From Flectonema sp. DT1601 (Eukaryota; Euglenozoa; Diplonemea; Diplonemida; Diplonemidae), in the NCBI GenBank assembly GCA_964019425.1, contig OZ025799.1, positions 1,116,001 through 1,180,000 on the forward strand: a stretch of 64,000 bases of DNA. The letters run 5' to 3'. The translations under genes and the position numbers were made by a program. Shown one piece after another: positions 32,142-42,400 of this stretch. The first letter of the stretch is position 1. Each line of letters starts with the position of its first letter. The notes under the pieces were generated by a model. It made no database searches, had not been told where the DNA came from, and worked only from the letters and a program-made list of their open reading frames with translations.

Positions 32142-34532
32142 ATGGATCACCAGCTGAGGTCTGCTAGAGATCTCTTTAAGAGAATGAGTTTAGTTGATGA
32201 TCGTCTGAGTAGGAAGTTAGAGAACCACTCGATGGTTAATCTTAATGAGATGTGGGGAGCTTGTGGTGCCGGCAGGAGAGCAGCCGAACGAGTTGACTAC
32301 AACAGCGACAGCACATCCATCGCTGAGGAGTTCCAAAGAGAGGAAATCAAATCAAACGAAGCTCCTCCACCACCTTCACGTTGTAATAAGGAGAGAACCC
32401 GTCGGTTGATGGTCGAGTCTTCAGATCATCACAACTCGGACTCAGTTCAACACATCTCACCTCCGTACTCAGAAAATCATTTTCAGAACAGCCAGTCAGC
32501 TACCAGTCGGAAGCTGTCGTCTGATGTGACAAACAAACAACGCAGCTCTTCACCAAACTTCGACTTGGATTCGAATGCTCTTCAAGTAAACCATTCTAAA
32601 GACAGACAACTCGGATGTGATGTTTCCACGTCTTTAACTACTCAACAGTTCTCGAAAGACAATCGAAACCACTTCGTGAGGTCATCAGATCGCAACTCTG
32701 AACACCATCGTGAGAGCAGCCCATCTCACAACTCCTCTGCAGATGTTCGGAACCGCGGGCCTGAAAATCATTCATTTGGTGGTTGGGAAGATGATAAAAT
32801 GTTAGAAGCGAACCTCATGAGAGTTGAAGCTGACAGCTCCCCACCCCAGTGGAGAGGATTCGAAAACAGTTCCCTGTCTGAGTTCGTCCCGGATGCTAAC
32901 GCACAGCTTGCGAGTCTAGCTAACGGACAATACAATGGAGTACCTCTCACTGCTGTTGATCACACTGAGGAAAGCGAAGAAGAAGAAACAGCACTTCAAA
33001 CCATCGCTCTGGCGGAAGGATGGAAGTGTTTGAGTATCGTCAAAGACGCTTCAAAAGTAACAGATATGACTGTCATGGATGTTGCCCATCTCGACACCCA
33101 AAGGATTTACGCTGAATTATCCTTCAATGAAACTCCTCAACGACCCGCCAAGTTCAATTCCCGGAAAAAGGGTGAAATTCTCTCTCCTCCTCCGACGGCA
33201 TGGGATGATAAAACTCATCCAGTGCGGATTCAGGACTGTCCGGCTTCTCCAAAAACTCTGAATGAACAAAACGAGTGGATGAGTGAAGCCACAGCCGAAA
33301 GTTATAAAATTCAAAAACGAGGATTACACAATAGGGCAACAAAACTCACCAAGGAAGAGAATGGAAAACATAAAAATAAGAATGTGGCAAACAACCATCC
33401 TCGTCAACGCAGAGCCACTCAAAGAGCGGCAGTGCCTCCACAGAGTAATAGTCATTATTTACACGATGATGTTGAATTGAGTGAATGCGCACCAACACTA
33501 CCTTCGAATGCTGTCCCAACACGGAATAGTGATGAAGAAGTATTTAAGGAACTCGGTGAATTAATAAACAACCAACGCCAGGTCGTCAGTGAGGATGTTG
33601 AGTTCCAACAATTCCAACGAGCGATACGAAAGAAGCAGCCATCTCCTTCTGAAGTGTTGTACGCCGTTAAAATATTATTATTCGATGGAAACAGTGCCAC
33701 CGTTCACGTCAGTCCGACAGATGATCTGCAGTCGGTGGCGAGGGAATTCGCAGAACTCCATTCTCTCCCTGACGCTGTAATTCCCGCCTTGGCAATGAAA
33801 CTTCAGGAGGAGTGTCTGCAACATCAGCCGCAGCCTGTCGTAGCCCCTGTTGCAAAGAAAAGAGTTCCCCTGTCGACACTCAACAGTAATCAGAATAATA
33901 ATATTAAAGTTGTGAAGTCTGCACCTCCAAAACCAAAACTGGTCACCAAAACTTGTGGAAGAAGTAGAGCTGCTGATCCAATTCAAACGATTGTTCCAAC
34001 AAAATTAAAAAGTAGAACTCCATCAGTAACGTCTTCTCGATCTCACAGTCGAGGAGGGAGGTCTGGAGATGTCCTGCAACCTCTTCCCAGAAAGAGATCA
34101 ATTCCAAACCCTGGAATCCGTCTCTACAATCAGGGAATGCGACAGCGATCAGCTACCGCATCTGAGGCGAGGGAAGCCCGACGGCTTCGTGAGGAGCGAG
34201 AAGTTCGACTCGCGACCTTCCATCCTTCAATTTCAGTAAATGCAAAGCTGCTGTATGTTTCTTACCTTGTTGGGTGATCAAAACTATTTTTCCCACGAAA
34301 AAAAAAAAACAGAAATCGCCGCCGAGATGCGTACTTACTGAAGAAATCATCTCCGAAAGGCCTCCTGGGTGTTGAAGAAAAGGAATTCGAGCAATGCACC
34401 TTCACTCCGAAAATCTCAGAAGAGTCTGAGAGGTTGGTTGGCTGCATGAGGGCGGCCTCACTCTCTCCTCCGACCTTTGAAGCACTCTATCAGGACGCGG
34501 AAGATAGAAATATGAGAAAGTTGGCCACTTGA
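32142..34532 (+). CDS. Large disordered protein with CTFxPKI-type motif
   Basis: Two exons, 32142-34252 and 34313-34532, give 776 residues. The 60-bp intron starts GTATGT and ends in an A run plus ACAG. The first ATG of the frame (32142) is used; upstream codons follow a likely acceptor. Most of the protein is polar and disordered, rich in S, N, H and R. A small structured stretch near residues 500-560 (EVLYAVKILLFDGNSATVH, then DDLQSVAREFAELHSL) resembles a ubiquitin-fold or DIX-like segment. Near the C-terminus an ATFHPSIS and a CTFTPKIS occur 50 residues apart, straddling the intron. Such CTFxPKI-type motifs recur in many uncharacterised proteins of flagellated protists. Function is unknown. 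Confidence 0.75.
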
Positions 34533-34934
34533 GGGGCAGACGTACTTCGCAGTTGCAACGGATTCGAAGTTTACATAGCGACCAGTCTCAATCTCCTTTA
34601 TAAAGATTAATGGTTGTTGTTTGTTCACAGACATAGTTTCTTTTTGATTTTCTTAACCTTAAACTTTGTGTAATTTAAACAATATTTTTAGAAGTCTTTT
34701 TTTTTTTTCCCTTTTACAAACTTATTATTGATTCTTTGTATTTATATCCACTTTCTGTGGAGTGTTTTTTTTTCTCTCTTTTTTTTTTTTTTGTTTAGAT
34801 TTTCAAAAAAAAATAAAAGAAGAAAAACAAACAAAACTTAATTTAGCTCTTTTAGAATTATTTTGTGATTTCTGTTCTTTTTATTAATGTTTTCTGTTTT
34901 CTCCCATTCAGCCACTCTTAGCAGCTCTACAAAG
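34533..34934. other. Intergenic spacer with T runs
   Basis: About 400 bp. T runs occur near 34697-34707 and 34779-34791. The stretch tttctgttttctcccattcag ends at 34911, the clearest pyrimidine-tract acceptor in the window, 23 bases before the next ATG. Confidence 0.5.
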
Positions 34935-35537
34935 ATGAATACTTACACAGCAAGTCACCGTTTGAAAATTACTAAGAAGCCGACGATTAAGATTCACGGC
35001 AGTACCGATCACGACATCTTCGGGGCTGACGAAGTTGTTGAGACGCCTGTCAGAATGAGAAAAGCGGTTGAACAAATTGTAACCCCAACTGACACAGGGT
35101 TGTTGAAAGTTGGAAGGAAGCACATTGAACAAGAGGCTGCTGTTGAACCGTCGAAGGGATTCTCTGGTATGGCATACGACCCTGCAAAAAGTGATAGGTA
35201 CGCATCAACAAGAAGACATGCATGCAGTGGAAATGTTATTACTGGTGAGTTGGTTGCTGATTCTTTTGAGAATAGAAAACCATCTCGAGGTGCCGTACCT
35301 GTCAGCGGGTCCGTTGATCACATCCGTCACGCGCCTGAGCAGGCGGCTCCTTTCGTCGCTCGTGAAATTCATCAAAATCACCAAAAGCAGACTCGCTCTC
35401 ACTGTCCCTTTGCAATCGATGATGACTACGTTCATGTGCCGGAACCAACTAAACCACTTCACGCTCACAATATCAATCACGGTGATGTTCTTACAGGAGG
35501 AGCTATGTCAGTTCAACATTCTGGTCGCCGTCTGTAA
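34935..35537 (+). CDS. Conserved-looking small protein, unknown function
   Basis: 200 residues from the ATG at 34935. An ATG at 34887 is in frame but lies before a strong acceptor, so it is probably not used. The protein is soluble, basic and H-rich with no membrane segment. Noticeable strings are LKITKKPTIKIHGSTDHDIF, HACSGNVITGEL, RKPSRGAVPVSG and a C-terminal GDVLTGGAMSVQHSGRR. The last resembles the internal NVITGELV and may be an imperfect repeat. I do not recognise a family; flagellar or cytoskeletal scaffold proteins often have such short repeated motifs, but that is only a suggestion. Confidence 0.7.
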   Translation: MNTYTASHRLKITKKPTIKIHGSTDHDIFGADEVVETPVRMRKAVEQIVTPTDTGLLKVGRKHIEQEAAVEPSKGFSGMAYDPAKSDRYASTRRHACSGNVITGELVADSFENRKPSRGAVPVSGSVDHIRHAPEQAAPFVAREIHQNHQKQTRSHCPFAIDDDYVHVPEPTKPLHAHNINHGDVLTGGAMSVQHSGRRL

Positions 35538-35957
35538 ATTAATTCATCGCTGAGCTGATGGGAGTCCTTTTTTAGAATTCTTTTCTCTTCCCTTTCAAAT
35601 TGTATTTGCGGAGATTAGCTCGCATCGTACCATATATTTCCAAATAGTTCGGTGTATGCAAGTGACTCTGTTCTCTTGTTGTACAATTCCCAATTGCTGT
35701 CCATTCACTTCTTTAATGTCCCTCGCCTTGTTTATTTATTCCCACTTTAGATTCCACCCGCCCTGTCTAAAATTTTAGTTAATGATTTCTGTGAGTATAT
35801 CCTCCGTTAGTATATTTCATAACAGGAAGATAAACCATCACAACCCCGGTGAGATCACCCATTGGAGTTAATCGACCTTCGTAGGATTCGTATTTGTGAG
35901 TTTGTTGCTCACCATTATTGACGTCAGGTGGAAGACAAAAGTTAACAACCAAACAAC
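35538..35957. other. Intergenic spacer
   Basis: 420 bp, no gene seen. A CAG ending at 35927 (attattgacgtcag) lies 30 bases before the next ATG. Confidence 0.4.
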
Positions 35958-36368
35958 ATGGCGAAGAAAAAAATGTCGAAAGCACAGCGTGCGCGTCTTG
36001 AAGAACAGCAGGAGCTTGAAAGAGCTCTTCAAGAGCAGCAGGAGAAACGGGAAATTGTGGAAAAAGGAAACGAACACAGCGACTTGTTGTCGATGTTGTT
36101 GAGGGGAGCTGGTCGACTTGTTGATCATCCGAACTTGGAATCTGCTGGACACCAATCGCTGACGTACGGTGACGCAACTGATTGCAGTGTGTGCGGTCGT
36201 CCCTGGGGAGATTTCTGTGCCTGTCTTGGCGTACCTCACAACGAACCTGACTTCTCAACATCAGCCTCTCCCTGGAGATGTAACAGAGCTGGCTCTCCAA
36301 TTATAGACCGCGAGGCTCAACAATCTCCAAAAAGGAAATTGATAAAACGCCGCTCTGTTACGAAGTAA
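35958..36368 (+). CDS. Small protein with coiled coil and Cys cluster, unknown
   Basis: 136 residues. A basic start (MAKKKMSKAQRARLEEQQELE) leads into a charged helix likely to form a coiled coil to about residue 40. It is followed by a cysteine patch CSVCGRPWGDFCAC at about 76-89 that could bind zinc, and a basic C-terminus (SPKRKLIKRRSVTK) like a nuclear localisation signal. No named family was recognised. A clean ATG, single frame and position in the gene series support it. Confidence 0.65.
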   Translation: MAKKKMSKAQRARLEEQQELERALQEQQEKREIVEKGNEHSDLLSMLLRGAGRLVDHPNLESAGHQSLTYGDATDCSVCGRPWGDFCACLGVPHNEPDFSTSASPWRCNRAGSPIIDREAQQSPKRKLIKRRSVTK

Positions 36369-37187
36369 CAGTTGCTGGCTTTGCTTTAACATTTCTTGTT
36401 TCTCTCAGAAGGTACTTCTTCAAGTCCTTCATTCTTATTAATAACCAGACTCTTTCTGTTCAATAGGACAGCAGCTTGCGAAGTTCTCGTCCATTCATTC
36501 TTATTAAACCACAACCAGTTCTCATGTAATGGCTTCGGCTCTTTCTTGTTGACTTCTTCTTTTTTTTGTTATCCACTTTGTGTTCCCTTTATAAGCTTGC
36601 GGTCATTTTGTATAAGACCACAGACACACATCCCTACTGATCTTGCAATTGTTCCTGTTGTCTTGTTTTTATTTTTATTGTTGGTTGTTTGATGATACAA
36701 TTTCAACAAAACCTCACTTTAAGAGATGCAGAAGATGAGCATCTTTTGTTTTGATAAAAAACCAAATCTTTTTTTCAATTTTCTTTTTTTGCATTCTGAT
36801 GAAGTAAAACTTTTGATCCCAAAAAAAAAAGTGTTTTCCTCAAAGTTGCAAAGGCCACTGTTGCCTGTTTTGGTTGAGCCACAGTTTCGAACGAAAAATT
36901 TTAAACATAAAGGAGGAAATGAACAAATGATGTTTCTTTTGACTCTACTTTCTCACCATTAACTTGGTTTGTATCCATGTGCTCCGACTACACAAGTTTT
37001 AGGTGTAGGGAGCATTGGCTTTATAAAAAAAAACCTTTCAGTTCTTTTTGCTTCACAATTTCTGTTACCAACACAGCACACCGAGATGGTGGAGTTTGTG
37101 ACAGCAAGATTTTATGAAGGGTAGCGTTGGAATGATTATTTTATTGTTTTCTGTCAGATTTATAGAAGAAGAAAAAAAGAAAACAAA
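36369..37187. other. Intergenic spacer
   Basis: About 820 bp, T-rich, with no supportable gene. The small frames near 36396 and 36726 are low complexity. The stretch attgttttctgtcag ends at 37157, 30 bases before the next ATG. Confidence 0.45.
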
Positions 37188-37684
37188 ATGGCCAAGGGAA
37201 AGAGATCAAAGATCAAGCAAAAGCACAAGAGAGAGTTCAAAGAAAGAGTATGTTGTCTTAATTATTGTTTCTTGTAGTCGTCTTGTTCACCAGAAAAAAA
37301 CAAACAACAAAATCAGGTTGCTCCAGCTGTTGCTGCTCGTATCGCTGGATTAAACCAAAAGTTGATGACTGCTGTTGGTGGACGTATGTACTTATTGTAT
37401 TTGGTAGGAAGGGTTTGAGCTAAGCTGCTTTACAGGTAACATAAATACAACAAACAGCTGTGACTCAAACTGACGTTACGATGACCAACGTGACTCCAGC
37501 AGCACCAACGCCAACACCATCTGCTCCTGTTCCTCTGACCACAGCTACACTTTCAACTGGTGGGAATAAGAAACTGAGATCCACTGCGAGGAAAGTCATC
37601 AAAACTGTTTCTTCAACGAGCCAAAAGAAGGACAAGAAAATTAAAATTAATCTGACTGCTGCGAAGTACAAAGTGAAGCAGTGA
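37188..37684 (+). CDS. Small basic LLPH/DUF2423-like protein
   Basis: Three exons: 37188-37247, 37317-37383 and 37458-37684, giving 117 residues. Introns of 69 and 74 bp both start GTATGT and end AAAATCAG and ACAAACAG. The N-terminus MAKGKRSKIKQKHKREFKER, then VAPAVAARIAGLNQKLM, resembles the LLP homolog family (DUF2423; yeast YBL028C), small basic nucleolar proteins tied to ribosome biogenesis. A T/P/A-rich middle and a lysine-rich C-terminus (QKKDKKIKINLTAAKYKVKQ) follow. The first exon codes only 20 residues, too short to see without splicing. The family call is moderate; the gene structure is firm because both joins keep frame. Confidence 0.75.
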
Positions 37685-38864
37685 GGAGGTTATAGAAAGT
37701 CTTAAGCTACTCTAACGCCTTCAGTTTGGTCGATCCATTCTTATCACACAAACAGTTAACAATCTAAAGGAGTCATGAGGGATCACTACTACCGTAGTGA
37801 ACTGTTCCTATGTTGGAATTGATTAGCAGTTCTGACAGAAGTCTTTACTTAAGGTCTGCCACCTCATGCTCTGCAATTGCTCCACCTTCTGGAGATCAAG
37901 AACCCTTTAAAGAGCAGGATCTTTTCCTCTGTCGAAAGACTTTGGGGGATTCGCTGTTTGTCTTCGATTGCTTTGATTCTGTTCCTCTTCGTCGGGATTT
38001 TTTCATGCAAACGAACGTAGTTTCAAAAGAGAGATGTTCTGATTCGTCTGAACTGACGAGTTTTTCTTTTTTTCACTTCTTTTTTCCTCTCTTCCTTGCC
38101 CTCCTTTTGTCATCAAAATCTTTACGTGAAATCATTTTTAGAGGTTGAAATTTTTTTTATCCCACTTGAACCTTTTTCTTTCGTTCTTTCAGATTACAAA
38201 AATGAAAATACTCTGATTACAAGTGCAGTTGGAGAAAACATTACTTTGTGGATTTGTTCAGTAGCGTGAACAGAGGTAGAGAAGGTTTCCGTGTAGCAGT
38301 TGGACATAGGGCAAGTGTAATTTTCACCTCAAATAGACATCATGTACTCTTAACTTTTAATTTACTTTTCAGGATGTAATGTAGGCCTTTGAAACAACAT
38401 CAGCAACAGCATGCAAGCAATTCTGATGCACTGACCCAAGTGATAAAGATTTCCTAAAAAATCGTGCCTGCAAGAGTCCATTTCTTAAAAGGTCTTGTAG
38501 ATCCTTCTCCGCATATTCTTTGCAAAGAAAAAACAGCTGCCACTTTTTTTCTGTGGCGTTCCTGGCGAAACCTACACTCTGCCGTATTACATTATACCCC
38601 TGGTTTTGGTTTCCCAGGGCTCACGATTAATTCGTAATTGAATAACTCGATTTCGTACTGCACTGAATGACTATAACACGGAAAAAGAGACATGTATGCA
38701 GATAAGTTAGAAACATTGATTATAATGTAGAGCAAGTACGGAGTGTTATTTTAGTCACTGTGTCATGAGTTTTTAATATTATTATTGAGTTCTGAGAGAT
38801 TTATATTTGTATGAACCTAATCAAACAAAAAGCCAATTGACATAGCTGTTGAAAAGAAAAAAAG
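37685..38864. other. Intergenic region before tRNA-Arg
   Basis: About 1.2 kb. A 112-codon plus-strand frame at 37810-38148 has no domain, is F/S-rich at its end, and is more likely 3' UTR or chance. A runs at 38851-38863 form the oligo-T terminator of the minus-strand tRNA-Arg. Confidence 0.45.
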
Positions 38865-38936
38865 CAACCGTGGCAGGACTCGAACCTGCAACCGCCTGAT
38901 CCGTAGTCAGGCGCTCTTCCATTGAGCCACACGGTC
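38865..38936 (-). tRNA. trnR-ACG: tRNA-Arg (anticodon ACG)
   Basis: A complete 72-nt cloverleaf on the minus strand. The acceptor GACCGTG pairs with CACGGTT, with G-T at the end pair. The anticodon stem CCTGA/TCAGG encloses loop CTACGGA, so the anticodon is ACG. The T-arm is GCAGG-TTCGAGT-CCTGC. The discriminator is G. It is followed by CTTTTTTT, a pol III terminator. The LINE B target duplication begins exactly 10 bp upstream of its first base. Confidence 0.95.
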
Positions 38937-38946
38937 AATAAATGGA

Positions 38947-38958
38947 AAAAAGCTTTTC
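38947..38958. repeat. Target-site duplication of LINE B, 3' side
   Basis: aaaaagcttttc, also at 45113-45124. It is a 12-bp exact duplication adjoining the poly(A) tail (T run 38959-38976) of LINE B. Confidence 0.85.
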
Positions 38959-39451
38959 TTTTTTTTTTTTTTTTTTGGTTACACTCGTCTGTGCTACCAA
39001 ACTCTTTGTTTTTGTTCTTTTCACTTCTATGTTTTGTCTTTCTTTTATACTTTCTTTTTGACTTAAGTCTGACAAATTGGAAAACACGGGAAACATAGGT
39101 AGGCTCCGCCTGAGGACGTAAGAAGAGCGGCAACGGAAAAAATAAATGGTCACGCGTCCTTGAAATTGGACACACGAAGCTAATTCGGTTACCATTCCTA
39201 CCATCGATAAGGAAAACAAAGAGTCGAGCATATAACTAGAGCGGTGGTCAAAGACCACTTGAACAGCCCGAAGGCCTGCCCTCAAGAGAAATTTATAAGG
39301 AGAATAGGAGAAGAAGGAGACAGGAGTGTTGGATGAGACACTGCGACAACACCGAAGGTGATGTGCAGTTACCCAACCAGGAGATGATTGATAATGATGA
39401 AAATACTAAAAATAATAACAAATTGATATTGGCGACTACATGTCACCTACT

Positions 39452-42400
39452 TTATTTCCAAAGTCTAAGGTTAGATGTCTGTTCCATCCACCTTATGATC
39501 AACGCGAGTGATGGAAGCCACGCCAAAGTGAAGAGAGCTTCAAGGTTAGGAATTTCGTTGGCAATAATAAGTTCCCGGTCGCGATCCCACTTGCCGGTCA
39601 GTGTTGAGAAGCCCAGGATTTTGAACCTGGCCGAATCGAGTTTGGGAGATTGACATCCCTGCAGCAGGTGAACCTGTGAGGACGGTTCGCCACAAAATGG
39701 GCAGTCGATCGTCTTGCGCCAGTTCTGAATTAGCGGGTGACATCCTGTCCGGAAGTTCGCTATCCGTATCTCGTCGGCTCTTTCCATCCCAGGAGGGTAT
39801 TTAACGGAACGGCCTCCGATGAGGTGCTTGTAGCAAGTGTAACCACTCACGTTAAGAAGATCTTTTTTGATGCAGCGCTTAACATGAGATGATCGCGAGA
39901 AGTACGTGCCTTTGACTAGCACAGGACGGATGTTCTTGTTGTGTGCTGCTTCCTTTGCAAGCGCATCAACTTCATCGTGAAATCCGATTCCAATGTGCGA
40001 GGGGATGAATTGCAGATGCACTTTCATTTCACACATGCGCAGGTATTCCAGTATCTTCAAGGACTCAGTGTTCTTCTGTCTGCACCTTCCACCCAGCAGT
40101 TCATCCAGAAGGGATTTTGAGTCCGTGAATATCCTCACAGATTTCATTGAAGTATCTTTGCTAAACACTGTTCTCAGATGTCTAGCCGCGTTCTTCAGAG
40201 CATGTTGTTCAGCCCTGTAGCTGCAGTCAGCTTGATAAAGCCTAGACGCGTAAGCAGATCGAAGGCCGCTACGTGACTTGGCAATATGAGCCGCACCGGC
40301 CGCGCCGGAAGCAGAGTAGGAGCCATCGCAGTTGATTACCATGTCGACAGGAGGTAACGTTCCAATGTACGACATGAATTTTTCTTTGTCCACCGCAGGG
40401 TTCGCGGACTTCGGAAATCCGCAGCCGTTGCTAATCCTAAGGTTTGTCGGAGATACCCAGGGTTCCATCGAGTCAGGCTGCACAAGGCACTGGCTTTCTC
40501 GCTGACTATCAGTGCCAGGGATTAGGCCAGCCCAGTAGCTTTGTGTTGAGGCGAGTCTGTTTGTATTAGGTATCCAAGTCATGGCTTTATACCTGTAGTA
40601 CGCAATTTTTGTCTGCTTTTCAATCTGACGTTTAAAAGGATACATGTCAGACTCCCACAACAGTAACTCTCTTGGCGTACACTTGCTGCATCCAGTAACC
40701 AGTCTGGCGACCTTCCTCAGTTCGAAGTCGATGCTGTCAACGCTGCTGCTTATCAGCCAACCAAAACTGTCAAGCGCATATGAGATTCTTGCGGTTACAT
40801 AAAGGTTCTTAACCATGTTAAGAGTCTTGTAGTCCAGTTCGTACGGCTGGAGGCACTGCAGAAGTGATATCCCCCTCTTTAATTCTTCGTGAATCTTGCC
40901 TACTTGTTTGTGGAAGGTGAGCCTGTCGTCGATGTGAACTCCGAGGTATTTTACTGAGTCGACTATCGGTAACAGAAAGGCAGTTTTGAATATTGCTCTC
41001 ACAACCATAATGCTGTCCTCACGAACGACGTATTGCAGCATCAAGTTGTCGAGTTCTTCTTGTGTCTTGATTGGGATTCCTCCAATTTCAAGAATCGTTT
41101 CGCCACTTTGAAGCATGGGTCTGGGTGATTTGAGATTGATATGATTCTCGATGTCACCATAGTCAAGTTTAAGCATGCGTTCCTCAACAGATCTAGAGAA
41201 AAGCAGTTCGCGATTACACGTATCGTTTAGTACTATGCCCTTCGAGCGAACATTCATCTTAAGCGCACAGGTTTTGGAGACCGATAAGGCCATGTCGTTT
41301 TCAAAACACCATTGATCCACTTTGTCGAGTACTAACTGAGCATTCGAAAGAGCTTCTTCCATGTTTGATCCTGACACCACACATGCTGTGTCATCCGCAT
41401 ACAGAGCAGACGTCGTTGTTTCCTTCTCCAGTTCCAAAATCTTGCAGAGGTCATCAACGTAGATAAGATAAAGAAGAGGACCCAGGATCGATCCCTGGGG
41501 AACCCCCTTAGCCAGAGTACGGAATTCGCTAAAATACCCATTCGCTTCAACTCTAACCTTCCTGTTTGTAAGAAAGTCTGTGATCCATCTGATAATAACA
41601 TTCGGAACACCCATCTTTACTAATTTTAATAAAAGTATCTTATGGTTGATCCTGTCAAACGCAGCAGTAAAGTCGAATGACAAGAACACTGATCTCTTTT
41701 CTTCCATGTGGCTCCTTACGATAGCATCTACTAGAACGGTGATCTGCTCGCAGGTATTTCTCCCCTTTCTGAATCCAGCCTGTAGTGGACTGAGCGACGA
41801 ATGTTTTGTGAGCCAGTGCATGAGTCGGTCATACACGAGCCTCTCCGCAAGTTTCCCAACAACCGAGGTGAGCGTTATTGGTCTGAAACTCTTTAGTTCA
41901 TTACGAGGTTTCCCTGCCTTGAACATGGGCTTGATTAGTCCCTGTTTCCATTGGTACGGTACTTTTGAAGTCTTCCAAGAAGTGTTAATAATTCTCAAGA
42001 GGTATTCCACTGTTGCCGGAGTGAAGTTTTTGATCATCTCATTGTGAACTCCATCAGGTCCTGCAGCCTTGCGGGTCTTCAGGTTCTTAATCGCAGCTTT
42101 AATTTCAGCCATTGTGAAATCACAGCAAATATCTATTTCATTATCACCTTCTGAGAGTGCGGGGGCCTCTAGCGATAATATTTCCGATTTCGAGACAAAC
42201 ATGTCCAAGAATGCTGATGGGAGATCGCAGTCAGAGATGTTGTTGACACTGATATCTTTACCAGCATCTTGCTGCAGTTCTTTGATCTTCTTAAACGCAA
42301 AGGCAAAGTTGTTACCCTTGTCAAGTTGATCACGTAGGTGGACACCCTTCGATTTGGTAGAATCAGGGGTTGACGTCTTCCACTTTCGTCTCCGTTTCCC

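Noticed and set aside
37810-38148. 112-codon plus-strand frame downstream of the LLPH-like gene
   Set aside because: No domain, F/S-rich end, no acceptor or conserved feature; more likely untranslated sequence.
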